DNA of 64,000 nt from CAIKMD01 sp963740675 (GCA_963740675.1 CAVUFS010000001.1:620001-684000); one strand, 5' to 3'. Positions 49,399 through 57,633 are shown, numbered from the stretch's first letter. A program made the numbers and translations. Notes: a model not told the origin generated them from the letters alone.

Positions 49399-50595
49399 AT
49401 GACGACATTGGCCGAACGTATCTGCAGTCCGATCTCACGCGAAGAGCTCGAGCGGCGTTGGGCGGCGGTGCGAGCGCGCATGCCGGACCTCGCGCTCGAT
49501 GCTATCGTCGTTCAGGGTGCTGCGAACACGGTTGGGCTCGGCGGCTATTTTCGCTGGTTCACGGGCAGCTCGCCGATCGGCAATCATGCGCTTACGGTGA
49601 TCTTTCCCAAAGACGCGCTGATGACCTATGTCTGTCACGGGCCCTTCAATGGCGATTCGACGCTCGACGGCAAGGATCCGGCGCTTGCCGGCATCGGCCG
49701 GCGATTCACGACCCCGGCTTTTCCGGCAATCTCCTACACCAGCGAATTCGAAGCCGAGCTCGTCGCCCGGGAAATCGTCAAAAATGGATATCGCCGCGTC
49801 GGCATTTTTCCGCACGACGGTAGTTATTACGCCGTTCTCAAAGGTATCGAGAAACGTGCGCCTGGCGTCGCGCTGATCGATGCGAGCGAGATTGTCGATC
49901 CGATCAAAGCCGTCAAGAGCCCGGAGGAAATCACCTGGATCAGGCGCGCGGCCGAGATGCAGGACGAGGTGTTCGAGAAAACACGTTCCCACATCCAGCC
50001 GGGGATGAAGGATTTCGAGGTCGCCGCGTACTCGCATTATGTCAGTCAGCTGCTCGGCAGCGAGACGGGATACATCCTCGCCGGCTCTGGCGCGCCCGGC
50101 GAGCCCGCACTCTATCGCCAACGCACGCATATGGCGCGCGAGATGCGCGAGGGCGATGTGTTTTTCTGGCAGGCGGAGAACACCGGGCCGGGTGGCTACT
50201 TCGTTCATGTGGGCCGGATATTCGTTCTTGGCAAAGCGCCGCAAGAACTCGTGGACATGTTCGGCAAGATGGTTGAAGCGCAGGAATTCACGATGAAATT
50301 GCTGCGCCCGGGCGTCGCCTGCCGCGACGCCTTCGAAGAGTATCAGGCCTATATGCGCGGTCGAGGGCTGCCCGAGGAAGATCGGCTCCATTGTCATGGC
50401 CAGGGCTATGACAATGTCGAGCGGCCGCTGATCCGCAACGATGAGAGCATGACCATCGCTGCCGGCATGAATATCGGCTGCCATCCAGGGCTACTGACGT
50501 CGCGCATGTTCATGACAGTCTGCGACAATTTCTTGATCGGCGAGAATGGCGCGGAACGGCTGCATAAGACGCCGCAAGAGATCGTCGAGCTTTGA
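49399..50595 (+). CDS. creatinase-like M24 family protein, metal ligands partly lost
   Basis: A 398-residue pita-bread fold protein. The N-terminal creatinase domain spans about 1-170 and the M24 domain 170-398. At the usual first metal ligands (Asp-x-x-Gly...Asp) it reads FWQAENTGPGGYFVHVGRIF, so the two Asp residues are absent. The His of HCHGQGYDNVERP remains. A non-metal M24 fold is known in creatinase, which opens a C-N bond. C-N hydrolysis of a guanidino or ureido compound is more likely than proline peptidase action. It is in a plus-strand series with VOC and dehydrogenase genes. Confidence 0.75.
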   Translation: MTTLAERICSPISREELERRWAAVRARMPDLALDAIVVQGAANTVGLGGYFRWFTGSSPIGNHALTVIFPKDALMTYVCHGPFNGDSTLDGKDPALAGIGRRFTTPAFPAISYTSEFEAELVAREIVKNGYRRVGIFPHDGSYYAVLKGIEKRAPGVALIDASEIVDPIKAVKSPEEITWIRRAAEMQDEVFEKTRSHIQPGMKDFEVAAYSHYVSQLLGSETGYILAGSGAPGEPALYRQRTHMAREMREGDVFFWQAENTGPGGYFVHVGRIFVLGKAPQELVDMFGKMVEAQEFTMKLLRPGVACRDAFEEYQAYMRGRGLPEEDRLHCHGQGYDNVERPLIRNDESMTIAAGMNIGCHPGLLTSRMFMTVCDNFLIGENGAERLHKTPQEIVEL

Positions 50596-50654
50596 GAAGA
50601 AGTTTTGCCGCGCTCAACACAGCGCTATGAAACGCCGATGACAAGTATCGAACC

Positions 50655-51641
50655 GTGACCAACGTTCTTCTCATTGTCGAGATGCCCGAAGCGTTGCGGA
50701 TCCCCTACGAGCAGAGCATTCGTAAGGCTTTCCCGGGCGCGACCGTCAACGGCGTCGATCATTGGACCAAGGCAGGACCGTATATCGGCGATGCTGAAGT
50801 GCTGATCACATTCGGTAGCCATGTCAGCGATGAAATCTTTGCCGCGGCGAAGAAGCTTGCATGGGTCCAGTTGCTGAGCACCGGCGTCGACGGAATCATC
50901 AACCGGCCAACGCTCGGTCGGGATGTCGTCATCACCAACATCCCCGGCATCCATGCGAGCTCGGTCTCGGAAGCGGGGATTATGTTCATGCTGGCGCTGA
51001 GCCGCGATCTGCCGCGCGCTGTTCGCGACAAGGACCGGCATGTTTGGGATCGCTGGTCCTCCCCGATCCTCGAAGGAAAGACGGTCGGAATTCTCGGCAT
51101 CGGTCTTATCGCCGAAGGGCTGGCGCCGCGCTGTCAGGCGCTCGGCATGAAGGTGATCGGCATGACCTCGGTGCCCCGATCGATCAAGGGTTTTGACGCC
51201 GTTCACGATCGCAGTGCACTACTCGATATCGTGCCGTCGCTCGACTACCTCGTGGTGCTGACGCCCTACACAAAGGCGACGCATGCGCTGATCAATGAGG
51301 CCGTCTTTGCCGCGATGAAGCCGCGGAGCTATTTTATCAATCTCGCGCGTGGCAAGATCGTCGACGAGCGCGCGCTGATCGCCGCGCTCGATTCCGGGAA
51401 ACTCGCGGGTGCCGCGACCGATGTGGCAGCGACCGAGCCGCTTCCACCCAACGATCCGCTTTGGAATGCGCGCAACCTCATCATCACACCGCATCTTGCC
51501 GCGATGTATGACGAGTACATCGAGCGCGCGCTCATTGTGATCAACGATAACTTACGCTGCTTCATTGCGGGCGATATCGCCAGCATGGCTTACCGCATCG
51601 CGCGCGGGAACAAAGCACCGTCGCCAGGCGGCGGGGCTTGA
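50655..51641 (+). CDS. D-2-hydroxyacid dehydrogenase
   Basis: A 328-residue NAD(P)-dependent dehydrogenase. The Rossmann loop is VGILGIGLIAEGLA, Arg is in INLARGKIVDE, Glu in AATEPLP and His in IITPHLAAMYDEY, so the catalytic triad is complete. Start is GTG at 50655. It could reduce a 2-oxo acid such as glyoxylate or hydroxypyruvate made by heterocycle breakdown. The exact substrate is not visible. Confidence 0.88.
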   Translation: MTNVLLIVEMPEALRIPYEQSIRKAFPGATVNGVDHWTKAGPYIGDAEVLITFGSHVSDEIFAAAKKLAWVQLLSTGVDGIINRPTLGRDVVITNIPGIHASSVSEAGIMFMLALSRDLPRAVRDKDRHVWDRWSSPILEGKTVGILGIGLIAEGLAPRCQALGMKVIGMTSVPRSIKGFDAVHDRSALLDIVPSLDYLVVLTPYTKATHALINEAVFAAMKPRSYFINLARGKIVDERALIAALDSGKLAGAATDVAATEPLPPNDPLWNARNLIITPHLAAMYDEYIERALIVINDNLRCFIAGDIASMAYRIARGNKAPSPGGGA

Positions 51642-51648
51642 TCCCCGA

Positions 51649-52023
51649 TCAAAGAGTCAGGCGCAGGCCAGTTGTGGTGACATCGATCTTATTGCCTTGG
51701 ATATCGGCGAGCCGATCCTCGGCATAAGGACGCTCGGCGGGCCGCTTGCTCGGCTCGATGCCGTAATTCGCCAGTTTATCATAGACCGCCGGCTTTTCGC
51801 TCGGGTCGAGGGTGAAGCCGAAGTGATCGAGTCCCTGCCGATCTTCCCTTGCGTCATAGACCAATGCCATTTCGATGTAGCCATCGGTCAGAAAGATCGC
51901 TCGCTCGGTCCCTGGCGCCGATGAATAGCTCTGCTGGATCTTCATGCCAAAGACCTCGGCATAGAACTGCGCCAGCTTTTCCGGTTCGTTGGTGTGGATG
52001 GCGATATGGCGAATTTGCGGCAT
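51649..52023 (-). CDS. VOC family protein (paralogue)
   Basis: A 124-residue VOC module that aligns with the one at 48969 (RHIAIHTNEPEKLAQFYAEVFGM, LTDGYIEMALVY, DHFGFTLDPSEKP). The start is at 52023, since the longer frame to 52194 would run through the upstream promoter region. It is convergent with the dehydrogenase, and a sigma-54-like site lies in the divergent gap to hpxZ. Function unknown. Confidence 0.8.
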   Translation of the reverse strand: MPQIRHIAIHTNEPEKLAQFYAEVFGMKIQQSYSSAPGTERAIFLTDGYIEMALVYDAREDRQGLDHFGFTLDPSEKPAVYDKLANYGIEPSKRPAERPYAEDRLADIQGNKIDVTTTGLRLTL

Positions 52024-52061
52024 GGCGATGGCCCTCGATCGTGTGTCCGAAAACGTTAGCA

Positions 52062-52077
52062 CGGCACGGCTTTTGCG
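52062..52077 (+). promoter_or_regulatory. sigma-54-like (-24/-12) promoter, site F
   Basis: CGGCACGGCTTTTGCG keeps GG (52063-52064) and GC (52075-52076) 12 apart and GGCACG-N4-TTGC. Only the first T of TGG is C. It lies about 120 bases before hpxZ, so that gene could belong to the same regulon as sites A to E. Confidence 0.6.
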
Positions 52078-52197
52078 TAAATTCCGCGCGCTAGTTCGGC
52101 TTGCACGACAAAGAGTGTGGGCGCAGTTCGAAATTGACGGCGAAGCGCCAACAGAAATAGAGTGGAGCCAGATTTCCTGACATTGAGGAGCCATTCG

Positions 52198-52590
52198 ATG
52201 GCCGAGCCTTTGACTCTCAACGATCCGCGCATCGTCAAAGAGATCGAGGCCGAGTTTGCCGGCTATGACGAGGCGCTGCGGACCAATGACGTTGCCGCGC
52301 TCAACCGCTATTTCTTCGATAGCCCGACGACGACGCGCTTCGGCAATGCCGAGAACCTTTATGGCTATGCTGAAATCAGCGCCTATCGCGCGCGCGCGGT
52401 GCCGGCAATCGACGCTAAGCGCGAACGCACCGTCATCACCACGTATGGCAAGGATTTTGCCACCGTCGCGACGCTATCGCGGCGCGCGAACGCGACGAAG
52501 GTCGGGCGCACAATGCAGACATGGGTGCGTTTTCCGCAGGGCTGGCGGATCGTCGCGGCGCATGTCAGCACGATCGACGATCCGCAGTAA
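52198..52590 (+). CDS. hpxZ: HpxZ/AtzH-like (DUF3225, SnoaL fold) protein
   Basis: A 130-residue cystatin/SnoaL-like protein. FAGYDEALRTNDVAALNRYFFDSPTTTRFGNAENLYG and the C-terminal QTWVRFPQGWRIVAAHVS are hallmarks of HpxZ (oxalurate catabolism) and AtzH (cyanuric acid/biuret pathway). The ATG at 52198 follows GAGGAGCC. The family occurs in purine and s-triazine breakdown, which supports N-heterocycle use in this region. It is a target of a sigma-54-like promoter. Confidence 0.85.
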   Translation: MAEPLTLNDPRIVKEIEAEFAGYDEALRTNDVAALNRYFFDSPTTTRFGNAENLYGYAEISAYRARAVPAIDAKRERTVITTYGKDFATVATLSRRANATKVGRTMQTWVRFPQGWRIVAAHVSTIDDPQ

Positions 52591-52607
52591 TTTTCCGGTT
52601 TCTTCGG

Positions 52608-52680
52608 TTAGCTTGCCATCACCAATTCGCGCCGCTGAGGTGGCGGCATGACTCGGGTACGCAAGGGCTTGAGCATGAGA
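52608..52680 (-). pseudogene. remnant of a rutA-like 3' end
   Basis: On the minus strand the last codons read LKPLRTRVMPPPQRRELVMAS and then stop at 52608. The intact RutA-like protein at 36213 ends LKTFHAEVMPLLQRRELVLAS. Seventeen bases (ACCAATTCGCGCCGCTG, plus strand) are identical at 36228 and 52621. About 22 codons survive, next to hpxZ in the same convergent arrangement as rutB-like/rutA-like. It also contains a short direct repeat, GCTCAAGCCCT twice with 16-base period. Confidence 0.8.
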
Positions 52681-52873
52681 GGGCTTGAGCCAACGATAGC
52701 CATGCAGTCCCGGAAACGCAGCGCCACGCTATTGACGCACTGCAATATCGACAATAGCGATTAGACTGATCTGCTCGTCGATGGGGCCAACGGGGGCGGG
52801 GTCCATCACGCCGTTACTGTTTCATTAACATGCCTGCCGGGCCGATGGTCCGGTCGGCCAAAAAGGTTCTCCC

Positions 52874-54073
52874 GTGGTCCAAGCCGTCATTACCCGATCC
52901 AAGAACACCACGACCTATTCGGTCCTGGGTGCGATCAGCTTCTGTCATACGCTCAACGACATGCTGCAATCGCTGCTGCCTGCGATCTATCCCATTCTCA
53001 AGGGTGGTTTCGATCTCAGCTTCACGCAGATTGGCCTGCTGACCCTCACCTATCAGGTGACGGCGTCGCTGCTGCAGCCGATCGTCGGCCTATTCACCGA
53101 TCGCCGCCCGCAGCCGTATTCGCTGCCGATGGGCATGGGCTGTACCTTTGTCGGCATGCTCTCGGTTGCCTTCGCGCCGAGCTACATCGCCTTGCTTGGT
53201 GGCGCGGCGCTGCTCGGCGTCGGCTCGTCGATCTTCCATCCTGAAGCGTCGCGCATTGCGCGCCTGTCTTCGGGCGGTGCGCATGGCCTGGCGCAATCGC
53301 TGTTTCAAGTCGGCGGCAATTTCGGCAGTGCGCTCGGGCCGCTGCTCGCCGCTTTCTTCGTCCTGCCGCATGGCCAGCGCAGCCTCGCATGGCTGGCGAT
53401 GGCTGCGCTGGCCGGCATGGCAATCCTCACGATGCTTGGTCACTGGTATAAGACCAACGGCCACGCGCAGCCGGCAGCGCGTAAGGTCGCGCTCGGCCAT
53501 CCCGATCTCACCAGCAAGCAGGTCGGATGGGCGATCACCGTGCTGATGGTGTTGATCTTCTCGAAGTTCTTCTATCTCGCGAGCCTCACCAGCTACTACA
53601 CCTTCTATCTGATCGACCGCTTCCAGCTTCCGACGCAGACGGCGCAGATTTATCTCTTCGTCTTCCTCGCCGCCGCGGCGGCGGGCACCATCATCGGCGG
53701 TCCGGTCGGCGATCGCATCGGCCGTAAGAAGGTGATCTGGGCCTCGATCCTGGGTGTGGTGCCCTTTACCCTGGTGCTGCCCTATGTCGGGCTCGAGACG
53801 ACGATCGCACTTACCGTCATTATCGGCCTCGTCATCTCTTCCGCCTTTTCGGCGATCGTGGTCTATGCCCAAGAGCTGATGCCTGGCCGCGTTGGCATGG
53901 TGTCGGGCCTCTTCTTCGGCTTTGCCTTCGGTGTCGCCGGTGTCGGCGCTGCGGTGCTGGGCGCGATCGCGGATTGGACCAGCATCGAGTTCGTCTATCG
54001 CATGGTGTCATTCCTGCCCATCGTCGGGCTGCTGACAGCGTTCCTGCCGAACATCGAAGCCGGCCAGCACTAA
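52874..54073 (+). CDS. MFS transporter, Fsr (fosmidomycin-resistance) type
   Basis: A 399-residue membrane protein with 12 hydrophobic segments. It opens TYSVLGAISFCHTLNDMLQSLLPAIYPILKG, typical of the Fsr family, and has motif A (GLFTDRRPQPYSL) and ASRIARLSSGGAHGLAQSLFQVGGNFGSALGP. Start is GTG at 52874. Exports drugs or metabolites in relatives. It is flanked by the hpxZ region and a cupin gene on the opposite strand. Confidence 0.88.
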   Translation: MVQAVITRSKNTTTYSVLGAISFCHTLNDMLQSLLPAIYPILKGGFDLSFTQIGLLTLTYQVTASLLQPIVGLFTDRRPQPYSLPMGMGCTFVGMLSVAFAPSYIALLGGAALLGVGSSIFHPEASRIARLSSGGAHGLAQSLFQVGGNFGSALGPLLAAFFVLPHGQRSLAWLAMAALAGMAILTMLGHWYKTNGHAQPAARKVALGHPDLTSKQVGWAITVLMVLIFSKFFYLASLTSYYTFYLIDRFQLPTQTAQIYLFVFLAAAAAGTIIGGPVGDRIGRKKVIWASILGVVPFTLVLPYVGLETTIALTVIIGLVISSAFSAIVVYAQELMPGRVGMVSGLFFGFAFGVAGVGAAVLGAIADWTSIEFVYRMVSFLPIVGLLTAFLPNIEAGQH

Positions 54074-54173
54074 CCGCGATCGCCAGGGTTTTTACGGAAG
54101 CGGATTATTCGCTAGAGGCGGTCGCATATCCCGAAACGGCATGTCGATCGCTCTAAAGCGCCGCACTCGCTGG

Positions 54174-54647
54174 TTAGCTGTGACGATGGATCGGATCGAT
54201 CCAAGGCACGTTTTCGGGCGGCTCGACGGGCGTGATGTTCAGGTTCACGACAACAGCTTCATTGTCGCTGCGCACGAGAACGCATTCGAGGGTCTCGTCG
54301 GTCGAGGCGTTGATTTCCTGATGCGGTACGTAAGGGGGAACGAAGATAAAATCGCCCGGGCCCGCTTCGGCCGTGTATTCGAGATTGTTCCCCCACCGCA
54401 TGCGCGCGCGACCACGCAGGACGAAGATCACGCTTTCAAGCGGCCCATGGTGATGCGCACCGGTCTTGGCGTTGGCGTGAATTTTGACGGTACCGGCCCA
54501 TAATTTCTGTGCGCCTGTGCGCGCCAGATTGATGGCGGCTGCGCGCTCCATGCCCGGCGTCTGCGCCGTGTTGAGGTCGAGTTGGTCGCCCGGAATAACC
54601 TTGACGCCGTTTGTTTTCCAATCGGGCGCTTTCTCGGAGTTTGTCAT
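54174..54647 (-). CDS. cupin domain protein
   Basis: A 157-residue single-domain cupin. Motif 1 is HHHGPLESVIFVLRGRARMRWG and motif 2 PGDFIFVPPYVPHQEIN. The metal ligands (His, His, Glu, His) are present. The start is ATG 54647, with a GAAAGG-type site upstream. The extended frame to 54710 reads through the hpxZ remnant. Its role is unknown. Cupins of this size act as isomerases, decarboxylases or ligand sensors in catabolic clusters. Confidence 0.83.
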   Translation of the reverse strand: MTNSEKAPDWKTNGVKVIPGDQLDLNTAQTPGMERAAAINLARTGAQKLWAGTVKIHANAKTGAHHHGPLESVIFVLRGRARMRWGNNLEYTAEAGPGDFIFVPPYVPHQEINASTDETLECVLVRSDNEAVVVNLNITPVEPPENVPWIDPIHRHS

Positions 54648-54660
54648 CTTGCTACCTTTC

Positions 54661-54729
54661 GACTTGAGCCAGGACGAGGCGCTGCGGACCAACGCCGCCG
54701 CCGCGCTCAACCGCTATTTGGCGGTATCG
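54661..54729 (+). pseudogene. remnant of a second hpxZ-like gene
   Basis: The bases translate as SQDEALRTNAAAALNRYLAVS. The intact HpxZ at 52198 reads GYDEALRTNDVAALNRYFFDS. Twenty bases (GACGAGGCGCTGCGGACCAA) are identical at 52267 and 54673. The frame is cut soon after. It overlaps the region just upstream of the cupin start. About 23 codons of a 130-codon gene remain. The rest of the gap 54648-54965 shows nothing else. Confidence 0.75.
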
Positions 54730-54965
54730 TGCGCCCTAGTTACCGTGCTGGCGCAGTGAGAATATAGCGCTCGTCGCCGTCCGCGGCCGCTTGCGTGCGG
54801 CTAACGCGTTTATGCCCGGGCACGGTATCACTAATTATCAAAAGTGTCAGCGCCAGAGTGCCGAGAGCTCCGGAGCAGGGCGCGGAGATGCGAAAAACAC
54901 CAACCTTACGATGTGCTCGCTGTAGCGCGGCGATCAGATCGCCGCGCTTGTCGCAAGCTTACCGT

Positions 54966-55429
54966 TCACTTGCTCTTGAGCGTATCGCCAACAACAGCAA
55001 CCGACTGAATTTCGACCAATATGTCTGGATTTGCGAAGTCTTTCGCCGTGATCAACATGCTTGCGGGGAATTTATTGTGTTTGAAAAATTCACCGCGAAC
55101 CTTCACGAAGGTGTCGCCATCGGATTGATTTCGGATCATCACAGTCATTGAGACGAGGTCATCTAGCGAGCCACCAGCTTGCTTCAGTGTCGCTTCGATG
55201 CGGCGGAATGCCTGCCGCGTCTGCTCGGCGAAATCGGTGATTTTCGTTCCGTCAGGCTTGTTTGTTCCGCCCATGCCGGCGAGCCATACGATGCGACCGC
55301 CCTGCGTGACGACGCCTGCGGCATAGGATCGTTCGGAAACAGTGGGCTTCAGATACTGAGCGGCGAGGGCGGATGACAACTGCCAACCAGAATCGTTCCA
55401 AAGACCATGGTGCGAGAAAGCGTATTCAT
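54966..55429 (-). CDS. RidA family protein, exported, with a frameshift after the signal peptide
   Basis: The domain (about 125 residues) has the RidA/YjgF fold and end VSMTVMIRNQSDGDTFVKV, PASMLITAKDFANPDILVEIQSVAVV, with the usual Arg in this region less clear. RidA members hydrolyse imines, and RutC of the uracil pathway is one. Upstream, in another frame, MNTLSRTMVFGTILVGS is a signal peptide. Adding one T to the TT at 55379 joins it to LSSALAAQYLKPT, with a clean ALA cleavage site. So the native protein was probably exported. A TTG at 55379 would give an unexported 137-residue form. Confidence 0.75.
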
Positions 55430-55539
55430 CTTGGGTTGTCCTCCAATGCTGCGTTCAAATTCCATTCACGATCAGCTTTAGTGACAGGTCAATTCGGCGC
55501 AGCAGCTTTGCTGCGGTCCATCGCGCCATCTCATAGTTG

Positions 55540-55735
55540 ATATTCTGCCCTCAGGCCAATCGCGGGAGCGAGCCGTCCTCGCCCGCAGTCCGCACCGATG
55601 ATGCGCTTTCACGGTGACGTGGATCACATTGGCCAAACGTAAATCCCAATACGATCAATCCTGTCTCCGGCGATTAGTCTCCTCCCCCAAACGCCGGAAA
55701 ACCTTTAGGCCCCGCTTCGGCGGGGCTTTTCTTTT
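55540..55735 (+). ncRNA. candidate small RNA with anti-Shine-Dalgarno stretch
   Basis: No credible ORF explains the plus-strand terminator at 55709. Just upstream is TCTCCTCCCCC, complementary to ribosome-binding sites, and a hairpin GCGGG...CCCGC near 55563-55590. CCUCCUCCC loops followed by a GC-rich terminator are typical of alphaproteobacterial sRNAs (the alpha-r14/cuckoo group). The 5' end is not defined; 55540 is only a guess. The gap 55430-55767 holds nothing else. Confidence 0.35.
55709..55735 (+). terminator. Rho-independent terminator without an obvious upstream gene
   Basis: GCCCCGC-TTCG-GCGGGGC is a 7-bp GC stem closed by a stable TTCG tetraloop and followed by TTTTCTTTT. It faces the plus strand, where no good ORF ends. 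That is the main argument for a small RNA transcribed from about 55540. Confidence 0.8.
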
Positions 55736-55767
55736 GTGGCAAGTCGGAGCACCGATGCAAAGGGTCC

Positions 55768-56076
55768 TCATCCGCGATTGTTTAGTAGTACCTTTGCGGC
55801 TGCGTCGTCACGGGCAAATGATTCCGGCGCAGACAATCCAAACGTGCCGCCTCGCGCTTGGCATTGCCTTCCGGCGTGTGATCCGGAACCTGCTGAGCCG
55901 CTTGCTGCGCGCACAAGGCCATCCCCGCCAAGCGAGGTCGCCGACGGCTTCTGCAACGACAGACCAGGCGTATTCCATGTCTGCCCTAGCTGCGCCTCTG
56001 CGGGTAAGGGAGCGAGTGCCAAACCTAAGAGACCGAAGCCGATCGGTGCCATGGTGGCTCTGAACATAGAGGCCAC
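55768..56076 (-). CDS. small secreted protein, unknown function
   Basis: A 102-residue (or 99 from the ATG at 56067) protein with a signal peptide (FRATMAPIGFGLLGLALAPLPAEAQ). The mature part is glycine- and serine-rich (SLGGDGLVRAASGSAGSGSHAG) and ends AAAKVLLNNRG. It has no recognised domain. The competing plus-strand ORF here has no signal and unusual composition. The purine-rich site upstream is weak, so the call is moderate. Confidence 0.45.
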   Translation of the reverse strand: MASMFRATMAPIGFGLLGLALAPLPAEAQLGQTWNTPGLSLQKPSATSLGGDGLVRAASGSAGSGSHAGRQCQARGGTFGLSAPESFARDDAAAKVLLNNRG

Positions 56077-56223
56077 TTTTTCGCGAAGGTTTTATCGCGC
56101 GGCGACCAAATCACCGACATGCGCTTAGTCCCGCTTCGTCTCAAAACTTCGAGCGGCAACGCTTAGTTACGGATGATGCGCTTGTTGGGGACGACATCGT
56201 AATAGGCCACGATATTGTCCCTT

Positions 56224-56881
56224 TCAGTCCCGATCGACAGGTGCGCCGAGCGGGAAAAGGTCGCCGATAGGGACGCGCCTCGTCCAACGCGCGGGCGTAG
56301 CTTGGGCGACCGAGGAGCCTCCGGCGATAGGCACGCACAGCAGCAAAGCGCTCAGGTATCGGATGGGTCCAATCAGCATAGAGCAGCGCCGGCGCCGCCG
56401 CGCAGTCGGCCAGGCTAAAGCTCTCTCCGACCGCCCAGGTCCGATCTGCCATGCGGCGGTCGAGAAGCGCGTAGGAAGTCTCGAGCATCGATTTCCAACC
56501 CGCACCGCCCTTCCCATCGTCGGGCTCGCGTCCGATCGCCATGAACACCAACCGTCCCTGCGGATAACTGACATAGTTGTCGAAGAAGCGGTCCCACATC
56601 CGCACCTCGGCGGCGAGCGGCGGGTCCGCTGGGATCAGCCGCGCGGTCTCGGGAAAGCGCGCTTCGAGATATTCGATGATGCCCGTCGCCTCGAACACGA
56701 ACTGGCCGTCGTCGACAATCACCGGGAAGCGCTGGATCGGCCAGAGCGCGGCGAACTCGCTGGCGACCGGCTCCGAACCGTCGATCATCTTCGTCTCGAA
56801 CGGAATGCCCTTCTCGTAGAAGGCCGTCTTCGCCTTCTGCACATAGGAAGAGAACGGGTGCTCGTAGAACGCAATGGTCAC
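56224..56881 (-). CDS. glutathione S-transferase, frameshift near the C-terminus
   Basis: A GST of about 219 residues. The thioredoxin-like N-domain has HPFSSYVQKAKTAFYEKGIPFE and FEATGIIEYLEARFPE; the helical domain has MADRTWAVGESFSLADCAAAPALLYADW. The frame runs on to 56141 with a basic, non-GST tail (RPFPARRTCRSG). One surplus base near 56262 explains it: the other frame reads DLFPLGAPVDRD and stops at 56224, as GSTs of this class end. It is 10 bases after the DHFR-like gene and probably in one operon with it. The core enzyme would be functional either way. Confidence 0.82.
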
Positions 56882-56890
56882 GGTGGACTC

Positions 56891-57532
56891 CTATCGGCTG
56901 AGAACGATGTGGGTGGCATGCTCGGTCGCCTGATGTTCGGTGACGCGGTAGCCGAGCGCCGGCAGGTCGATGCCGGCGAACATCGCTTCACCCTGCCCGA
57001 GCACGACCGGGGACAAAGCGAAATGCAGCTCGTCGATCAGCCCGGCGCGAAGATATTGACGCACCGTCTCGACGCCACCGCCGATCTTCACGTCGCGACC
57101 ATTGGCGGCTTGCTTCGCCTGATCCAACGCCGCCTCGATACCGTTGGTCACAAAGATGAAGGTAGTGCCGCCTTCCATCTCGATCGGATCGCGCGGATGG
57201 TGCGTCAGCACGAAGGTCGGCGCGTGATAGGGTGGATTGTCGCCCCACCAGCCCTTCCAGCTCTCGTCCGGCCAGGGACCGCGGATCGGCCCGAACATAT
57301 TGCGGCCGAGGATGAACGCGCCGAACCCATCCATCGAACGATGGGCGTAGGCCTGATCGACGCCGTCCGAGCCGCCGTCCTTACCAATCATTGCCCGGAA
57401 CATGCGCGTACCGAACATCCACTGGTGCAGTTCCAGCCCACGCTTGCCGAGCGGATTTTCAAGACTTTGCTCAGGCCCTGCTCCGAAACCGTCGAGCGAG
57501 ATCGAAAAGCCTGCAACACGCACTTTCGTCAT
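56891..57532 (-). CDS. dihydrofolate reductase family protein (RibD C-terminal-like)
   Basis: A 213-residue NADPH-binding protein with the DHFR fold, seen in VRVAGFSISLDGFGAG, GAFILGRNMFG and PPYHAPTFVLTHHPRDP. The phosphate loop is in IGGGVETVRQYLRAGLIDELH. It belongs to the YwjB/RibD_C group, so it acts on a small substrate and not on folate itself. It heads an operon with the GST and is divergent from the HxlR gene, whose product probably represses both. Confidence 0.86.
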   Translation of the reverse strand: MTKVRVAGFSISLDGFGAGPEQSLENPLGKRGLELHQWMFGTRMFRAMIGKDGGSDGVDQAYAHRSMDGFGAFILGRNMFGPIRGPWPDESWKGWWGDNPPYHAPTFVLTHHPRDPIEMEGGTTFIFVTNGIEAALDQAKQAANGRDVKIGGGVETVRQYLRAGLIDELHFALSPVVLGQGEAMFAGIDLPALGYRVTEHQATEHATHIVLSR

Positions 57533-57560
57533 AACGCACTCCCGTCCGTATCAGCATCAG

Positions 57561-57612
57561 ATTGCAATATGCAACCAGTTGCAATTTGTGATTATCTGGT
57601 GCGATATTGCAA
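57561..57612. promoter_or_regulatory. three ATTGCAA boxes, candidate HxlR operators
   Basis: ATTGCAA occurs at 57561-57567, in reverse as TTGCAAT at 57579-57585 and again at 57606-57612. They lie in the gap between the divergent DHFR-like gene and hxlR. The first two form an inverted repeat with an 11-base spacer, as for HxlR/YodB-type repressors. They would allow control of both genes. Confidence 0.6.
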
Positions 57613-57633
57613 GCGGTTTTTTTGGAGATGCGA

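Noticed and set aside
57593..57611. Sigma-54-like TGGTGCGATATTGCA before hxlR
   Set aside because: The GG-GC spacing is one base short. The ATTGCAA belongs to the repeat set of the HxlR gap.
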